Below are positions 8,201-16,900 of a DNA stretch of 64,000 nt, in pieces. The stretch's first letter is position 1; each line of letters starts with the position of its first letter. The position numbers and the translations under genes are program-made. The notes under the pieces are model-generated. The model saw only the letters and a list, made by a program, of their open reading frames with translations. It was not told the origin of the DNA and searched no databases. The DNA comes from Oscillospiraceae bacterium (lineage in GTDB: Bacteria; Bacillota; Clostridia; Oscillospirales; CAG-272): positions 19,710 through 83,709 of the forward strand of contig SVSB01000004.1 in assembly GCA_015064505.1 (NCBI GenBank). The letters are read 5' to 3'.

Positions 8201-10312
8201 GTTTTCGTAAGCGGTTTCTGCAGTAAAGTAGAATTTGCTGTGTATATAGGTTGCGCTGTTTGAGATATACAGGCTTGCGGTTTCATTTCCCATAAGCTCA
8301 GCCGTTGCACTGACGTAGGTGGGATAGGTGGAGCTTACGTCGGGGCGGGGAAGCCTGTAGCTTACGGTTGCGGTGCCGTCCTTTGCGGTTGTAACCTCAA
8401 AATCCTTTCTGCTTCCCGGTACGTGTACGTACACGCGGAACTTAAGGCCCGATGCGGGAGTACCGTCAAAGAACGTGGCGTTAACGGTGATATTTGCGGT
8501 GTCGCCCGATTCGTAGAAAAGCTTATCGTAGGTGATATTTGCGGTGTAAACGGGCTTATCCTCTGCCGTTACGCGCACGAATTGAGAGGCGAGTATTTTT
8601 CCTTGCTCATCCGAAAACTGCAGGGTGATGCCGTAGCCGTAGAAGCCTTCAAGCACGTAGCTGCCCTCAAAATAACCGTCCTCGGCAACGGAAATGGGAT
8701 ATTTTGCGCCGCCGTAGTTGGTACGCAGCCAGATCTTCTCGGGCACCGTGCCGTCCGCAAGCATTATGATGCCGCTGAAGTTAACGGTGTCGTCACCGAA
8801 ATAAACGGAGCGGTCGGTAAACACGTAGGAATATCTCTGCTCTGCCGCAATGCCGTCGAGTCCGCCGGGGAACAGAAGCAAAGTGGACTTTCCGCTTTTG
8901 ATTTTGCAGATAGACGCCCTGCGGTCTTCGGGTACCTCAAAGCGGGCAACGCCGTCCTCTGCGGTCTTTGCCGTTTGCTTCGTATAGGATGCGGATGCGT
9001 TTTCCGTGGAGAAGTTCTGCTGTCTTGAGAAGAATTCCGCGGTTATTTCCGCGTTTTTGACGGGGGTCGCACCCTCGTGCGTCCAGATAAGAAGCTCCTT
9101 TTCCGTCTGCTCAAAGTAAGCGGAGATATCGCTTACCTGCAGAAGTATCTGGGTGGTTTCCTTTTCCGTTTTACCGCCAACCTTTATTTCAAGGGTAATA
9201 TCCGCAAGATAATAACCTGCGTCAAGCTTCGGAAGGTATGCAAAATGATTTCTGCCCGTGGTATTTTTATGATATTCAAGCTCTCCTGTATATGCTTTGG
9301 ATAGCCCTTGGCTTGGGTAGCGGTATGCCTCTCCCGTTGCGATAAGCTCCGCGCCCTTTTCGTTAAATTCCTTAACGGCGTTAAGCATCGCGTCTGCGTT
9401 TTTATAGGCGTATATGCTTGCGCTTAATTGCTTTATCTCCGCATTGTAATCTCTGTACGTGCCGAATGCAAAGGAGAACACTCCGCTCTCTCCCGTTCTT
9501 ACGGTAATGGGGGCGGGAGAAAGATTGATATAATACTTTTTGTCCGCTATGCTTCCCGCCTTGTCTGCGGAGGTGCGGAAGCGGATTGAAATATCGTTTT
9601 CAAGGGCTTCACCGTTTGCGGCGGGAAAGCCTTTTTTAACGGTTACGGTATATTCGGCGTTTTTGTCCAGATGCTTTTTGGGTATGACCGCAAGGCGCTT
9701 GCCGTTGGGGTAAAGCTCTGCGCTCCATTCAAAAGCGGGAGAAACGCTGATATAATCGGAAATATCCGTGCCGCTTTTTATCTGAGAGGTAAAGTCAAGC
9801 TCAATGCCGCTGTTAACGGGCACGTTGGTGGCAAGATCCGCGGGAATGGTGGAGGATACGGCGAATCTGCTCTCCGTCTGGAAGGCAAAGGAGATCTGCG
9901 CCTTTCCGTCGGTGCCGAGAGAAAGGCGGTAAACCGTTCCCGGATCAAGCTCATTTTCGGGAGTCGCTATATATTCCGTATCGGATACGCGGCTGATATT
10001 CAGGGATGCGGCGGGGGAAAGATAGAGATGCTCCTCCACCGTTTCCGTATTCGTCGGGGCGCTGAAGCGCAGAGTAAACTCCGTATTGGTGGGAATGGTT
10101 CTGCCAACGGAGCTTTTTGCCGTAACGGCAACGCTGCAGAGCTCCTCGGGAAGACCCATATTTGCCGCAGCGGTGCCAACCAAAGTGGATGGCAGCTCGT
10201 ATCCGTTACCTATATCAATGGTAACGGGCACCTTTTTCGGTGCGCAGGCAAACATAAGAGGGGCTACTGTCGTAATAACGAGAATGAATGATAAAAAACG
10301 CTTTAGCTTCAT
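5255..10312 (-). CDS. Alpha-2-macroglobulin family lipoprotein (MG2/A2M-like), apparently lacking a thioester
   Basis: 1685 aa; lipoprotein signal MKLKRFLSFILVITTVAPLMFACAPKK; Ig-like SAPTNTETVEEHL; A2M hallmark region TFTAPDNITEWRLTAAAAY and VTLPFFINAGYLESYIEGDDV. Confidence 0.85.
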   Translation of the reverse strand: MKLKRFLSFILVITTVAPLMFACAPKKVPVTIDIGNGYELPSTLVGTAAANMGLPEELCSVAVTAKSSVGRTIPTNTEFTLRFSAPTNTETVEEHLYLSPAASLNISRVSDTEYIATPENELDPGTVYRLSLGTDGKAQISFAFQTESRFAVSSTIPADLATNVPVNSGIELDFTSQIKSGTDISDYISVSPAFEWSAELYPNGKRLAVIPKKHLDKNAEYTVTVKKGFPAANGEALENDISIRFRTSADKAGSIADKKYYINLSPAPITVRTGESGVFSFAFGTYRDYNAEIKQLSASIYAYKNADAMLNAVKEFNEKGAELIATGEAYRYPSQGLSKAYTGELEYHKNTTGRNHFAYLPKLDAGYYLADITLEIKVGGKTEKETTQILLQVSDISAYFEQTEKELLIWTHEGATPVKNAEITAEFFSRQQNFSTENASASYTKQTAKTAEDGVARFEVPEDRRASICKIKSGKSTLLLFPGGLDGIAAEQRYSYVFTDRSVYFGDDTVNFSGIIMLADGTVPEKIWLRTNYGGAKYPISVAEDGYFEGSYVLEGFYGYGITLQFSDEQGKILASQFVRVTAEDKPVYTANITYDKLFYESGDTANITVNATFFDGTPASGLKFRVYVHVPGSRKDFEVTTAKDGTATVSYRLPRPDVSSTYPTYVSATAELMGNETASLYISNSATYIHSKFYFTAETAYENGVSYGKVLLNKVDTSAIKTEADLNYTVFPKNTVGKPMDGDARVTLTKVTYVRRSMGVEYDPINKVTNERFTYDRREDVVKSEVRLFNDGVMRLEHIENEAGFNGYYYYTVTYKDYTLRVNATSRNVDNYDAAWEGFTLTCDKEAYSVGDTMRLTVTEYPETTDTLRSYLVTVLCRDSYEHFVTNDREFELPYKEEYVSGVSVNVTVVEENSVNLISCRPLYDYVKNSGLTLEIVPDGTEYKPGDTVSVTVKVTDKNGKAAPVGTRVTLAVVDEACFALGDQTLDILSALYGGVRTPSLERNWSFSLFYAYDPTRYYLYSGMSKNEVAEDAAMTEAPTATGGGAEADNVRVRSYFADNPVYEMTVSENGSASFTFTAPDNITEWRLTAAAAYSLGGTNGSILAGNASTDVIVTLPFFINAGYLESYIEGDDVTCSARVYGKAVSKSFNTVAAVYDENGKLIKDLTASAKAGEFSYFSFGKLEAGEYVLRITCTALGAGDAVQYPFSVVKTAVLAEIEKPLEIKEIKDITPAKYPVILSFVNKEQREFLNLAHRLSYTGSTRSDAIAASISAQNLLSAYTGTIRDGAKQKTALNSRYTNSGLLSLLPYSSGELKLSALIAACSTDALTKTTLDTLSVTFYRHLNGKCTEEELVYSLLGLAACGEPILTDLEQVASGCEKFSDESKLVLAAAFAVIGDHGAAWEIYSDIRSKLFTVTDNGTLGYFGTKNMNTEEKLALSATALISASVCARDDARLIVDFLLSHTSRVELYDLPIAFYLANYIPPVSTESTLVYTVGGEKMTQTLKAGSFFRIMLTKSEFESFEVLEATDLSAYVRYIGSAEEAAGENMRSDELNIEKTVVPAGNGIYLVTVSYKVVSDKDNVQFRITDTIPSGARFLRHGSNSTHSKNSYLWLSNSAQTMEGYLGCYNDSKGISGLVSRTYTGSFSYYIRTAIPGEYVVEAAFAQNTDSGAFAVSERGTITLK

Positions 10313-10451
10313 AAATTGCCTCCTGAGTGTTGGTTACGTCCTTTAGACGACGGGAGAGGGAAAATGTTCCGCTCTTTGAATAAAATCCACAGTTTTACCA
10401 AAAATTGCACTCTTGATTTGTGCAATAAAAACAAGGGCGCGAGGCTCATAT

Positions 10452-10916
10452 TCAGCCTCGCGCGAACTTCGTTTCGTATTTGTAGCTTTTTGATACTCTG
10501 CGCAGAACGAAAAGCGCACAGCGGCGCAAAAAGAGGGAAGCGCACCACAGCCTGCAGTACAGCTTATAACCTCCGTGCTTTTCAAGCTCCACGCACTTAT
10601 CGTCGCGGAAGATGCTCTGCACGTATCCAAGCACCGCATCGTTTTTTATAGCTTCCTTGGTTATCTGGTTATCGCCGCACATCACAAGCGTCTCGCCATC
10701 CGTTTTCAGCAGACGGTGGGCAATAATTTCGTGGGCGTTGGTATAAACCAGGATATCGTATTTCTTCGGCGCTCTCGTAAGGGCCTTTATGCACATTCTA
10801 TCCCGTGAATTGCGGATAAGGGGGAGCATGCTGGTGCCCTTGCCCTGCACTACGGCAAAGCCGTGCTTGCTGAGGGCGTCCTTTAAGGACATCAGCTCCG
10901 TTACGGGCTCACTCAT
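10452..10916 (-). CDS. S24/S26-like (signal peptidase-type) peptidase family protein
   Basis: GFAVVQGKGTSMLPLIRN (Ser box) and YDILVYTNAHEIIAHRLL..MCGDN (typical of S24/S26 folds). Confidence 0.7.
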   Translation of the reverse strand: MSEPVTELMSLKDALSKHGFAVVQGKGTSMLPLIRNSRDRMCIKALTRAPKKYDILVYTNAHEIIAHRLLKTDGETLVMCGDNQITKEAIKNDAVLGYVQSIFRDDKCVELEKHGGYKLYCRLWCASLFLRRCALFVLRRVSKSYKYETKFARG

Positions 10917-11175
10917 CTAAAAGACCTGCGCCTCTGATGGACTCAACGAATGCGGAGATGTCTTTTTTGGCCGTTTCCCCGTCGGTATCGTAGCTTTCAA
11001 GCATTGCCGCAACCATAGCTTCCTCGGTGGTGTCGCTTTCAAGAAGCTTCCAAAGAAATGCTCCCGTTGGGTTAAGCCTGATCATGCCGCGGAATTTCGT
11101 TGCCGCCTCGCCAACTGCGATAACCACGTTCTCTCCCGCAACCTCGCGCAAAATAAATCCGTTTTTGATCTTCAT
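10909..11175 (-). CDS. PqqD-like (RRE-fold) protein
   Basis: 88 aa; FILREVAGENVVIAVGEAATKFRGMIRLNPTGAFLWKLLESDTTEEAMVAAMLESYD matches the typical PqqD pattern (LNPTGAFLW..L); overlaps the downstream peptidase gene. Confidence 0.8.
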   Translation of the reverse strand: MKIKNGFILREVAGENVVIAVGEAATKFRGMIRLNPTGAFLWKLLESDTTEEAMVAAMLESYDTDGETAKKDISAFVESIRGAGLLDE

Positions 11176-11190
11176 ATCCGTTCTCCTTGG

Positions 11191-12318
11191 CTATACGTCC
11201 TCACGCTCAAAATGGTATTTTTTGGCGTGTGTACAAATGCTTTGTATAATTCCCACCATAAGATACAGCGAAAGCACGGAGGATCCGCCGTAGCTTAAAA
11301 AGGGAAGAGTAATGCCCACAACGGGCAGCATGGCAAGCGCCATACCGATATTTTCCGTAACCTGCGCAAGCAGCAAAGCTCCGCAACCCACGGCAATGTA
11401 AGCGCCGCAATCCTTGCGCGCCCTGATGGCAACCACGAAGATGCGAATTATCAGCACGGCAAAAAGCACGACCACCGTGGCGCAACCCACGAATCCGAGC
11501 TTTTCTCCGATCATGGCAAAAACGAAGTCGTTGTTTGCCATCGGCACGTCCTCGTAATATCCGCCGCCGTTAAGACCCGTGCCGAATATACCTCCTGCGG
11601 TGATGGCACGGCGCGACATAAGCGCCTGCATACCGAAATCGGTGGGGTCAAGCTCGGGATTGAATCCAACGAGAATACGCATTCGCTGATATTCGCCGAG
11701 ATGGGGCCAGATGTAAGGGAATGCGATAACCGCGGCAGTGCCGCCGATTATGTAGTACCAAAGGCTGAGACCCGCCGCGTACATCATTGCAAGAGCAATA
11801 ACGAAATAAACGAGGGCGGTACCCAGATCGTCCTGCAGAAAAACGAGTCCCGCAAGAATGCCCACGTGCGCCGCAAGGCGCAAAACGGAAAGGGGGTGGT
11901 TTATCTTTGCGCGCAGCAGCTCCAGATGCTTTGCAAAGGTCAGTATCAAAAACAGCTTTACAAACTCGGAGGGCTGGATGGTCAGCGGAATGCCGGGGAT
12001 CTGTATCCAGCTTTTTCCGCCGAACTTGCCCGTGGAGCCGATAACGAGGGTTAGGAGCAAGGCGGCGGCTCCGCCGATAAACAGCGGAAGCGCCAGCTTA
12101 TCGCAAATGTCCTGATAGTCAAGAGTTGCTATCATCAGTGCAAGGAAAACGCCAAGCACCGTTGCAAAGGACTGCACCAGCACGCGGCTCGTGCCGTATA
12201 CCTCGCGTGCTCCCCAGTGGGTGAGAATTCCGATAAAGGAAAGGGCAAGCACGCAGAACATTATAACGAAATCAAGATTACGGAGCCGCCCGCGTATGGA
12301 ATTAAGAAACGACTTCAT
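11191..12318 (-). CDS. rodA: FtsW/RodA/SpoVE family glycosyltransferase
   Basis: 375 aa SEDS protein; IQIPGIPLTIQPSEFVKLFLILTFAKHL, QDDLGTALVYF, NDFVFAMIGEKLGFVG, GITLPFLSYGGSS. Confidence 0.9.
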   Translation of the reverse strand: MKSFLNSIRGRLRNLDFVIMFCVLALSFIGILTHWGAREVYGTSRVLVQSFATVLGVFLALMIATLDYQDICDKLALPLFIGGAAALLLTLVIGSTGKFGGKSWIQIPGIPLTIQPSEFVKLFLILTFAKHLELLRAKINHPLSVLRLAAHVGILAGLVFLQDDLGTALVYFVIALAMMYAAGLSLWYYIIGGTAAVIAFPYIWPHLGEYQRMRILVGFNPELDPTDFGMQALMSRRAITAGGIFGTGLNGGGYYEDVPMANNDFVFAMIGEKLGFVGCATVVVLFAVLIIRIFVVAIRARKDCGAYIAVGCGALLLAQVTENIGMALAMLPVVGITLPFLSYGGSSVLSLYLMVGIIQSICTHAKKYHFEREDV

Positions 12319-12341
12319 GGGCAGAGCCTCCGTTTTTCAGA

Positions 12342-13784
12342 TCAATATGCGTTGCCCCAGTAAACGAGGGTGTCTGCGTCCTCGCCGCAGCAAACGCACT
12401 TGTTGCCGTTCGCCTCAACGCCGAAGGGGATGCAGCGGGAGCTTACGCCCGTCAGCTCCTTAACCTTCTTTTCGCATTCGGGAGAGCCGCACCACATAGC
12501 GCGGATAAATCCGTCGCCGTTCTTTGCAAGTACTTCCTTGATCTCGTCGGTGGTTTTGCAGTCGTAGGTGCGCTTCTCGCGGTTTTCAAGAGCCTTCTTG
12601 AAGAGTCCGTCGCGTACCTCGGTGAGCTTTGCCTTAACGGCTTCTCCGATGTTCTCAAGGGGCAGAACGGTCTTTTCGCCGTTGTGGCGGGTTGCAACTA
12701 CGCAGCAGCCGTTCTCTATATCACGGGGGCCGATCTCAATGCGAACGGGCACGCCCTTCATCTCGTATTCCGCAAACTTCCAGCCTGCGCTGTTATCGCT
12801 TGCGTCAAGCTTTGCGCGGATGCCCGCAGCCTTGAGCTGCTCGGTAAGGGCGGTTGCCGCCTCGATAACGCCCTCCTTGTGCTGTGCAACGGGAATTACG
12901 ATTGCCTGCGTGGGAGCAATGGCGGGGGGAAGAACGAGTCCGTTGTTATCGCCGTGGGTCATAATTACCGCGCCGATAAGACGGGTGGTAACGCCCCAGG
13001 AGGTCTGATGAGGATAGCACTTCTTGTTCTCTCTGTCGGTGAACTGAATGTCGAACGCCTTCGCAAATCCGTCACCGAAATAGTGGGAGGTTCCTGCCTG
13101 AAGGGCCTTACCGTCGTGCATCAGCGCTTCGATGGCGTAAGTGGAAACCGCGCCCGCAAACTTATCGCTTTCGGTCTTCTTGCCCTTAACTACGGGAATT
13201 GCAAGAGCATGCTCGCAGAAGTCGGCGTATACGTCAAGCATACGCTCGGTCTCCATGATTGCCTCCTCTGCGGTCTCGTGGATGGTGTGGCCCTCCTGCC
13301 ACAGAAATTCTCTGGAGCGGAGGAAGGGACGGGTGGTCTTCTCCCAACGAACAACGCTTACCCACTGGTTATAGAGCTTGGGCAGGTCGCGATAGGAGTG
13401 AATGATATTTGAATAATGCTCGCAGAATAGCGTTTCGGAGGTGGGGCGCACGCAAAGACGCTCCTCCAGCTTCTCACTTCCGCCGTAGGTTACCCAGGCA
13501 ACCTCGGGAGCAAAGCCCTCAACGTGGTCCTTCTCCTTGTTAAGAAGGCTCTCGGTGATGAACATGGGCATGCACACGTTCTCGTGTCCCAGCTCCTTGA
13601 AGCGGGTGTCAAGTATCTTCTGGATATTCTCCCAGATAGCGTAGCCGTAAGGGCGGATTACCATACAGCCCTTAACGCTGGTGTACTCGATAAGCTCTGC
13701 TTTTTTTACGATATCGGTGAACCATTTTGCAAAATCCTCGTCCATGGAGGTGATCTGTTCTACCTTTTTCTTGTTGTCTGCCAT
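12342..13784 (-). CDS. proS: Proline--tRNA ligase (short, ProS type 3-like)
   Basis: [52 protein letters not shown]...[29 protein letters not shown]; start set at ATG 13784 rather than the 14096 ORF start because the upstream part is REP-like intergenic DNA. Confidence 0.92.
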   Translation of the reverse strand: MADNKKKVEQITSMDEDFAKWFTDIVKKAELIEYTSVKGCMVIRPYGYAIWENIQKILDTRFKELGHENVCMPMFITESLLNKEKDHVEGFAPEVAWVTYGGSEKLEERLCVRPTSETLFCEHYSNIIHSYRDLPKLYNQWVSVVRWEKTTRPFLRSREFLWQEGHTIHETAEEAIMETERMLDVYADFCEHALAIPVVKGKKTESDKFAGAVSTYAIEALMHDGKALQAGTSHYFGDGFAKAFDIQFTDRENKKCYPHQTSWGVTTRLIGAVIMTHGDNNGLVLPPAIAPTQAIVIPVAQHKEGVIEAATALTEQLKAAGIRAKLDASDNSAGWKFAEYEMKGVPVRIEIGPRDIENGCCVVATRHNGEKTVLPLENIGEAVKAKLTEVRDGLFKKALENREKRTYDCKTTDEIKEVLAKNGDGFIRAMWCGSPECEKKVKELTGVSSRCIPFGVEANGNKCVCCGEDADTLVYWGNAY

Positions 13785-14096
13785 AATAACCTCTCGCAAA
13801 TGGAATATAGTTTTAGTTAATAGAAGTATTTTATCATACCCCTGCGCGGATGTCAATACGGATAAGCCATAACCGTAGCCCCCATAGGGGTGTTTTTGTG
13901 CAAAAAACAAGGCAGAACCGTGCAGGATCTGCCTTGTTGTGATGGTGCGCGCATTGCCAAAGGCATCGCTAACCGTTCCCTGTCTTGTGAAAATAATGTG
14001 AAGAAAAGGCGGGGGAACGCAGTTCGCCCCTACGGGGAACCGCAGAAACCGTAGGGGACGGCTCCTAGACGTCCCGCAAATACGGCGAAGAAACAT

Positions 14097-14120
14097 CGGG
14101 AGGAGCAGCCCCTCCCCTAC
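14097..14120 (-). repeat. Third copy of the RAYT-internal REP-like repeat (CGGGAGGAGCAGCCCCTCCCCTAC)
   Basis: Matches 4947..4971 except for a one-base deletion (gcaagcccc to gcagcccc). Confidence 0.85.
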
Positions 14121-14140
14121 AAAGGAGGAACTGCGGGCGC

Positions 14141-14190
14141 AAGTACAGGGGACGGTTCTGTGTCTTATTCGCCCAGGACAGAGAACCGTA
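14141..14190. repeat. Degenerate copy of the palindromic 'acaggggacggttctgtgtcttattcg' repeat
   Basis: aagtacaggggacggttctgtgtcttattcgcccaggacagagaaccgta; shares the left arm and spacer with 15819..15876. Confidence 0.8.
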
Positions 14191-14197
14191 TTCCGCC

Positions 14198-14737
14198 TTA
14201 GTCTATATATCCTCGATTATGGTAATTCACCCTGTAATAATACCAATCGGAATCGCCGATTCGTTTGTAGTCCTTACCTAAATAGTCGAATTCGCTATTT
14301 GCATGAAAATAGGCGATTCCACCGTAAGCTTCAAGGCGTTCTGAATACCAATATGTAAAGGTAACAAAATCATAAGGTTTTCCTTTTTCAATGCTCCAAC
14401 TTTTCTTATCTCCAAATAGAGAATCTATAGCCGATATCAAGGTGGCTTTTTGCTCTTCGGTCAGTTCAAAATCATCAGTTATCAAAGCAACGGCATTGTC
14501 AGAATTGACTATTGAAGAACTATTATCAGAAGCAAGTAGCCAATCGGAAATTGTTTCAAGCTGTGCTTCGTGTTTCGATAGATAATACCTTGTTGCAGTT
14601 CTGCCGTATCTGCAATTGTCAACAAGTCTCGCTAAATTGGGTATTAAAAACACTAAAATGAGGGCGGCTGTTAACAGCGCGACAACAACTCTGACGATCT
14701 TTCCGGTTCTTTTTGCAGAGGCTAAATGTTTATTCAT
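14198..14737 (-). CDS. Hypothetical protein with one N-terminal TM helix
   Basis: 179-aa [27 protein letters not shown] membrane segment; overlaps the end of the upstream LRR gene. Confidence 0.6.
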   Translation of the reverse strand: MNKHLASAKRTGKIVRVVVALLTAALILVFLIPNLARLVDNCRYGRTATRYYLSKHEAQLETISDWLLASDNSSSIVNSDNAVALITDDFELTEEQKATLISAIDSLFGDKKSWSIEKGKPYDFVTFTYWYSERLEAYGGIAYFHANSEFDYLGKDYKRIGDSDWYYYRVNYHNRGYID

Positions 14738-15715
14738 TATTATTTACCTCCCCTGTGTTCATTGCCTTCTCCATATCATCTGCGGTTTGTCCGAAAACGA
14801 TTGTTTGGGTATCGACAAAGCCCCAATAGAGCATAAAAGCTTCAACACTGTCAACTTCAAGGTGATCGACGTAACCGGGAGGCCAACTGTCGTACCAAGT
14901 CTTGATTTGAGGAAAGTAATCGTCTAAATTACCGCAATATACTGTTGCTGTGGGGGATAAATCGGCAAAAGGTGGATTATCCAAAGTGTTCCATCTTATA
15001 GCGCTTTTGGGCAGGTATACGAAGGACATATTATCACAATCAGCAAACGCACTGCCGCCAACAAGAATATTTTCCGGAAGAAATACACTTGTTATATTGT
15101 CGCAGTTAACGAACGCACCGTACCGTATTTTTTTAATGTTACTTAAGCTATATCGGTCTAATGAAATACTCGTATGCGAAAAAGCGTAACTATGTATTTC
15201 TTCACATTCATTAGGAATTAAATCAATATTTTTTATCGCTCTAAAAATGATTTTTCTGTCTTTTGAAACCAAGCTGCCGTTTAAAGTATCGAATTCATTA
15301 TTGTCAGTATGAACTTGAAATGTTTTTACTGAATATTGGCTGTTATCGCCGCAAACATCATATCGCCAAACATCCTTTCCCAGTACTATCTCCTCCAATT
15401 TCGAACACATACAAGGTTCTGCAACGATTTCAACTTTATTTGGAATAATCAATTTTGTTAAATCATTTTGGTTTGAAATTCCGTACACCCAAACAGCAGT
15501 TTTTCCGTCTATCTCGCAATCAAATTCAAAAACTTGCGGTAGCTGTCCTGATATTTTTGCCATTACATAATTGTCGTTCTGCGTCTCACCGTATAAATAT
15601 GGCTCAATCTCAATCGCATAAGGTTTAAAATTGTTTTTTGCTTTCAGAGCATATATAAATATACCAACAAAAACAAAGCTAACAGCTAAAAGTAAAACAA
15701 CGATTTTTTCTTCAT
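14730..15715 (-). pseudogene. BspA-type leucine-rich-repeat surface protein with an apparent frameshift just after the start codon
   Basis: Annotated ORF 14730..15563 is BspA-LRR-like (IIPNKVEIVAEPCMCSKLEEIVLGKDVW, IKKIRYGAFVNCDNITSVFLPENILVGGSAFADCDNMSFVYLPKSA). Reading upstream in the same frame gives KIVVLLLAVSFVFVGIFIYALKAKNNFKPYAIEIEPYLYGETQNDNYV without a start; an ATG with RBS aggagg at 15713-15715 is out of frame by one base across an A6 run (15704..15709). Confidence 0.7.
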
Positions 15716-15818
15716 AAGGCCTCCTGATTACTTAACGATATGAGCTAAACTTTCATCGTAGTCCACAATTCGCTTGTACTTTTCATAATCATCTTGATCC
15801 CTTCGGTCCGGGGTCAAT

Positions 15819-15876
15819 AAGACAGGGGACGGTTCTGTGTCTTATTCGCTTAGGGCAGAGAACCGTCCCCTGTCTT
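15819..15876. repeat. Palindromic REP-like element, 21-bp stem with one mismatch
   Basis: aagacaggggacggttctgtg ... cagagaaccgtcccctgtctt. Confidence 0.9.
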
Positions 15877-16029
15877 ACGCGCGTAGGTATAGCGGGTCGT
15901 CTGCGTGTCCTCGGCGGCGTTGCCGCTTACCTCGTATTCGCAGGCAACCACCGAGGCAAGCGCCGATTGCCCCGTGATAAGTATCACGGAGCAGAGCAAA
16001 ATGCTTAAAAGGCGCTTGAAAATACACAT
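15850..16029 (-). pseudogene. Signal-peptide-bearing N-terminal fragment of a secreted (possibly Rhs-type) protein, terminated inside the palindromic repeat
   Basis: Manual translation: MCIFKRLLSILLCSVILITGQSALASVVACEYEVSGNAAEDTQTTRYTYARKTGDGSLP*; below the ORF-track length cutoff. Confidence 0.5.
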
Positions 16030-16062
16030 TTTGAAACCTAGATAATTAACACAAACTTATCG

Positions 16063-16899
16063 CTACTTTTTTGAAATCTCCTTAACTTCAAATTCGTACA
16101 TGTAAATTTCGCCGTTAGGATTTCGTCCGCCGAAACGTATGTACACTACCATTTGATACTTCCGTGTTTCAACAACAAATGGGCGCCAATTTTCACCGTT
16201 ATTATCTCGCTTTATTGGCCAATCCCGCGCACGGGAAATTTTTTTAGGTTTACCGTACTGCGAAACGAAAGATTCGTTTTTCCTCAAAAAATCTTTAACT
16301 TCCTCAAAGTAGAGTGCATCATATTGATACCATCCGCCTTTTACACCGTACAATTCTTCAAGCTTGTAGCCGATAAGCGACAGCGGATCCTTTTTATATC
16401 CGCGCCTGTCTACCCATTCGTAATATACTTTACCATCGCTAAAGAGCGCGTGAACATACGCCTCGCCAAATTCAATACTGTCAATCTTCTCAGTACCCTC
16501 TTCAACGTTATTCATACAGTTGTCAAGCAAGATTTCAAGCTCTTTTACTTGCTCCGCAGAAAGCTTGATTTCATCATAGATTATACCAAAATCTTCGCGA
16601 GTAAAGGTTGTGTTGGGATAATATGCTATTGCTTCTTCATAAGTGAGGAAATAACCTCGGTCTGTTATATAACTACTTTCGGCATAACCGTTGCCGCGCA
16701 ATAAAGTGCCGTCTTTACCGACCTGATAATACGTGGAATGACCACCGCCAAATTGAGATATTGAAAAGCAGAAAAGCAAATTATCTTTTGCGAGATGTCG
16801 TTCTTCAGATTCGTATCGAGGCTCACAATAACTTGCAACAAGAAATACAATACAAGTTAAAACAATTATTGATATCAAAAAGACTAACATTTTTTTCAT
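16063..16899 (-). CDS. Hypothetical secreted/membrane-anchored protein, immediately downstream of an Rhs tip (possible immunity-type partner)
   Basis: 278-aa ORF starting 1 nt after the Rhs-tip stop; N-terminal TM MKKMLVFLISIIVLTCIVFLVASY. Confidence 0.65.
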   Translation of the reverse strand: MKKMLVFLISIIVLTCIVFLVASYCEPRYESEERHLAKDNLLFCFSISQFGGGHSTYYQVGKDGTLLRGNGYAESSYITDRGYFLTYEEAIAYYPNTTFTREDFGIIYDEIKLSAEQVKELEILLDNCMNNVEEGTEKIDSIEFGEAYVHALFSDGKVYYEWVDRRGYKKDPLSLIGYKLEELYGVKGGWYQYDALYFEEVKDFLRKNESFVSQYGKPKKISRARDWPIKRDNNGENWRPFVVETRKYQMVVYIRFGGRNPNGEIYMYEFEVKEISKK

Positions 16900-16900
16900 A

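Noticed and set aside
13785-14096. N-terminal extension of the ProS ORF
   Set aside because: ProS homology starts at MADNKKK; the extension is translated REP-like intergenic DNA
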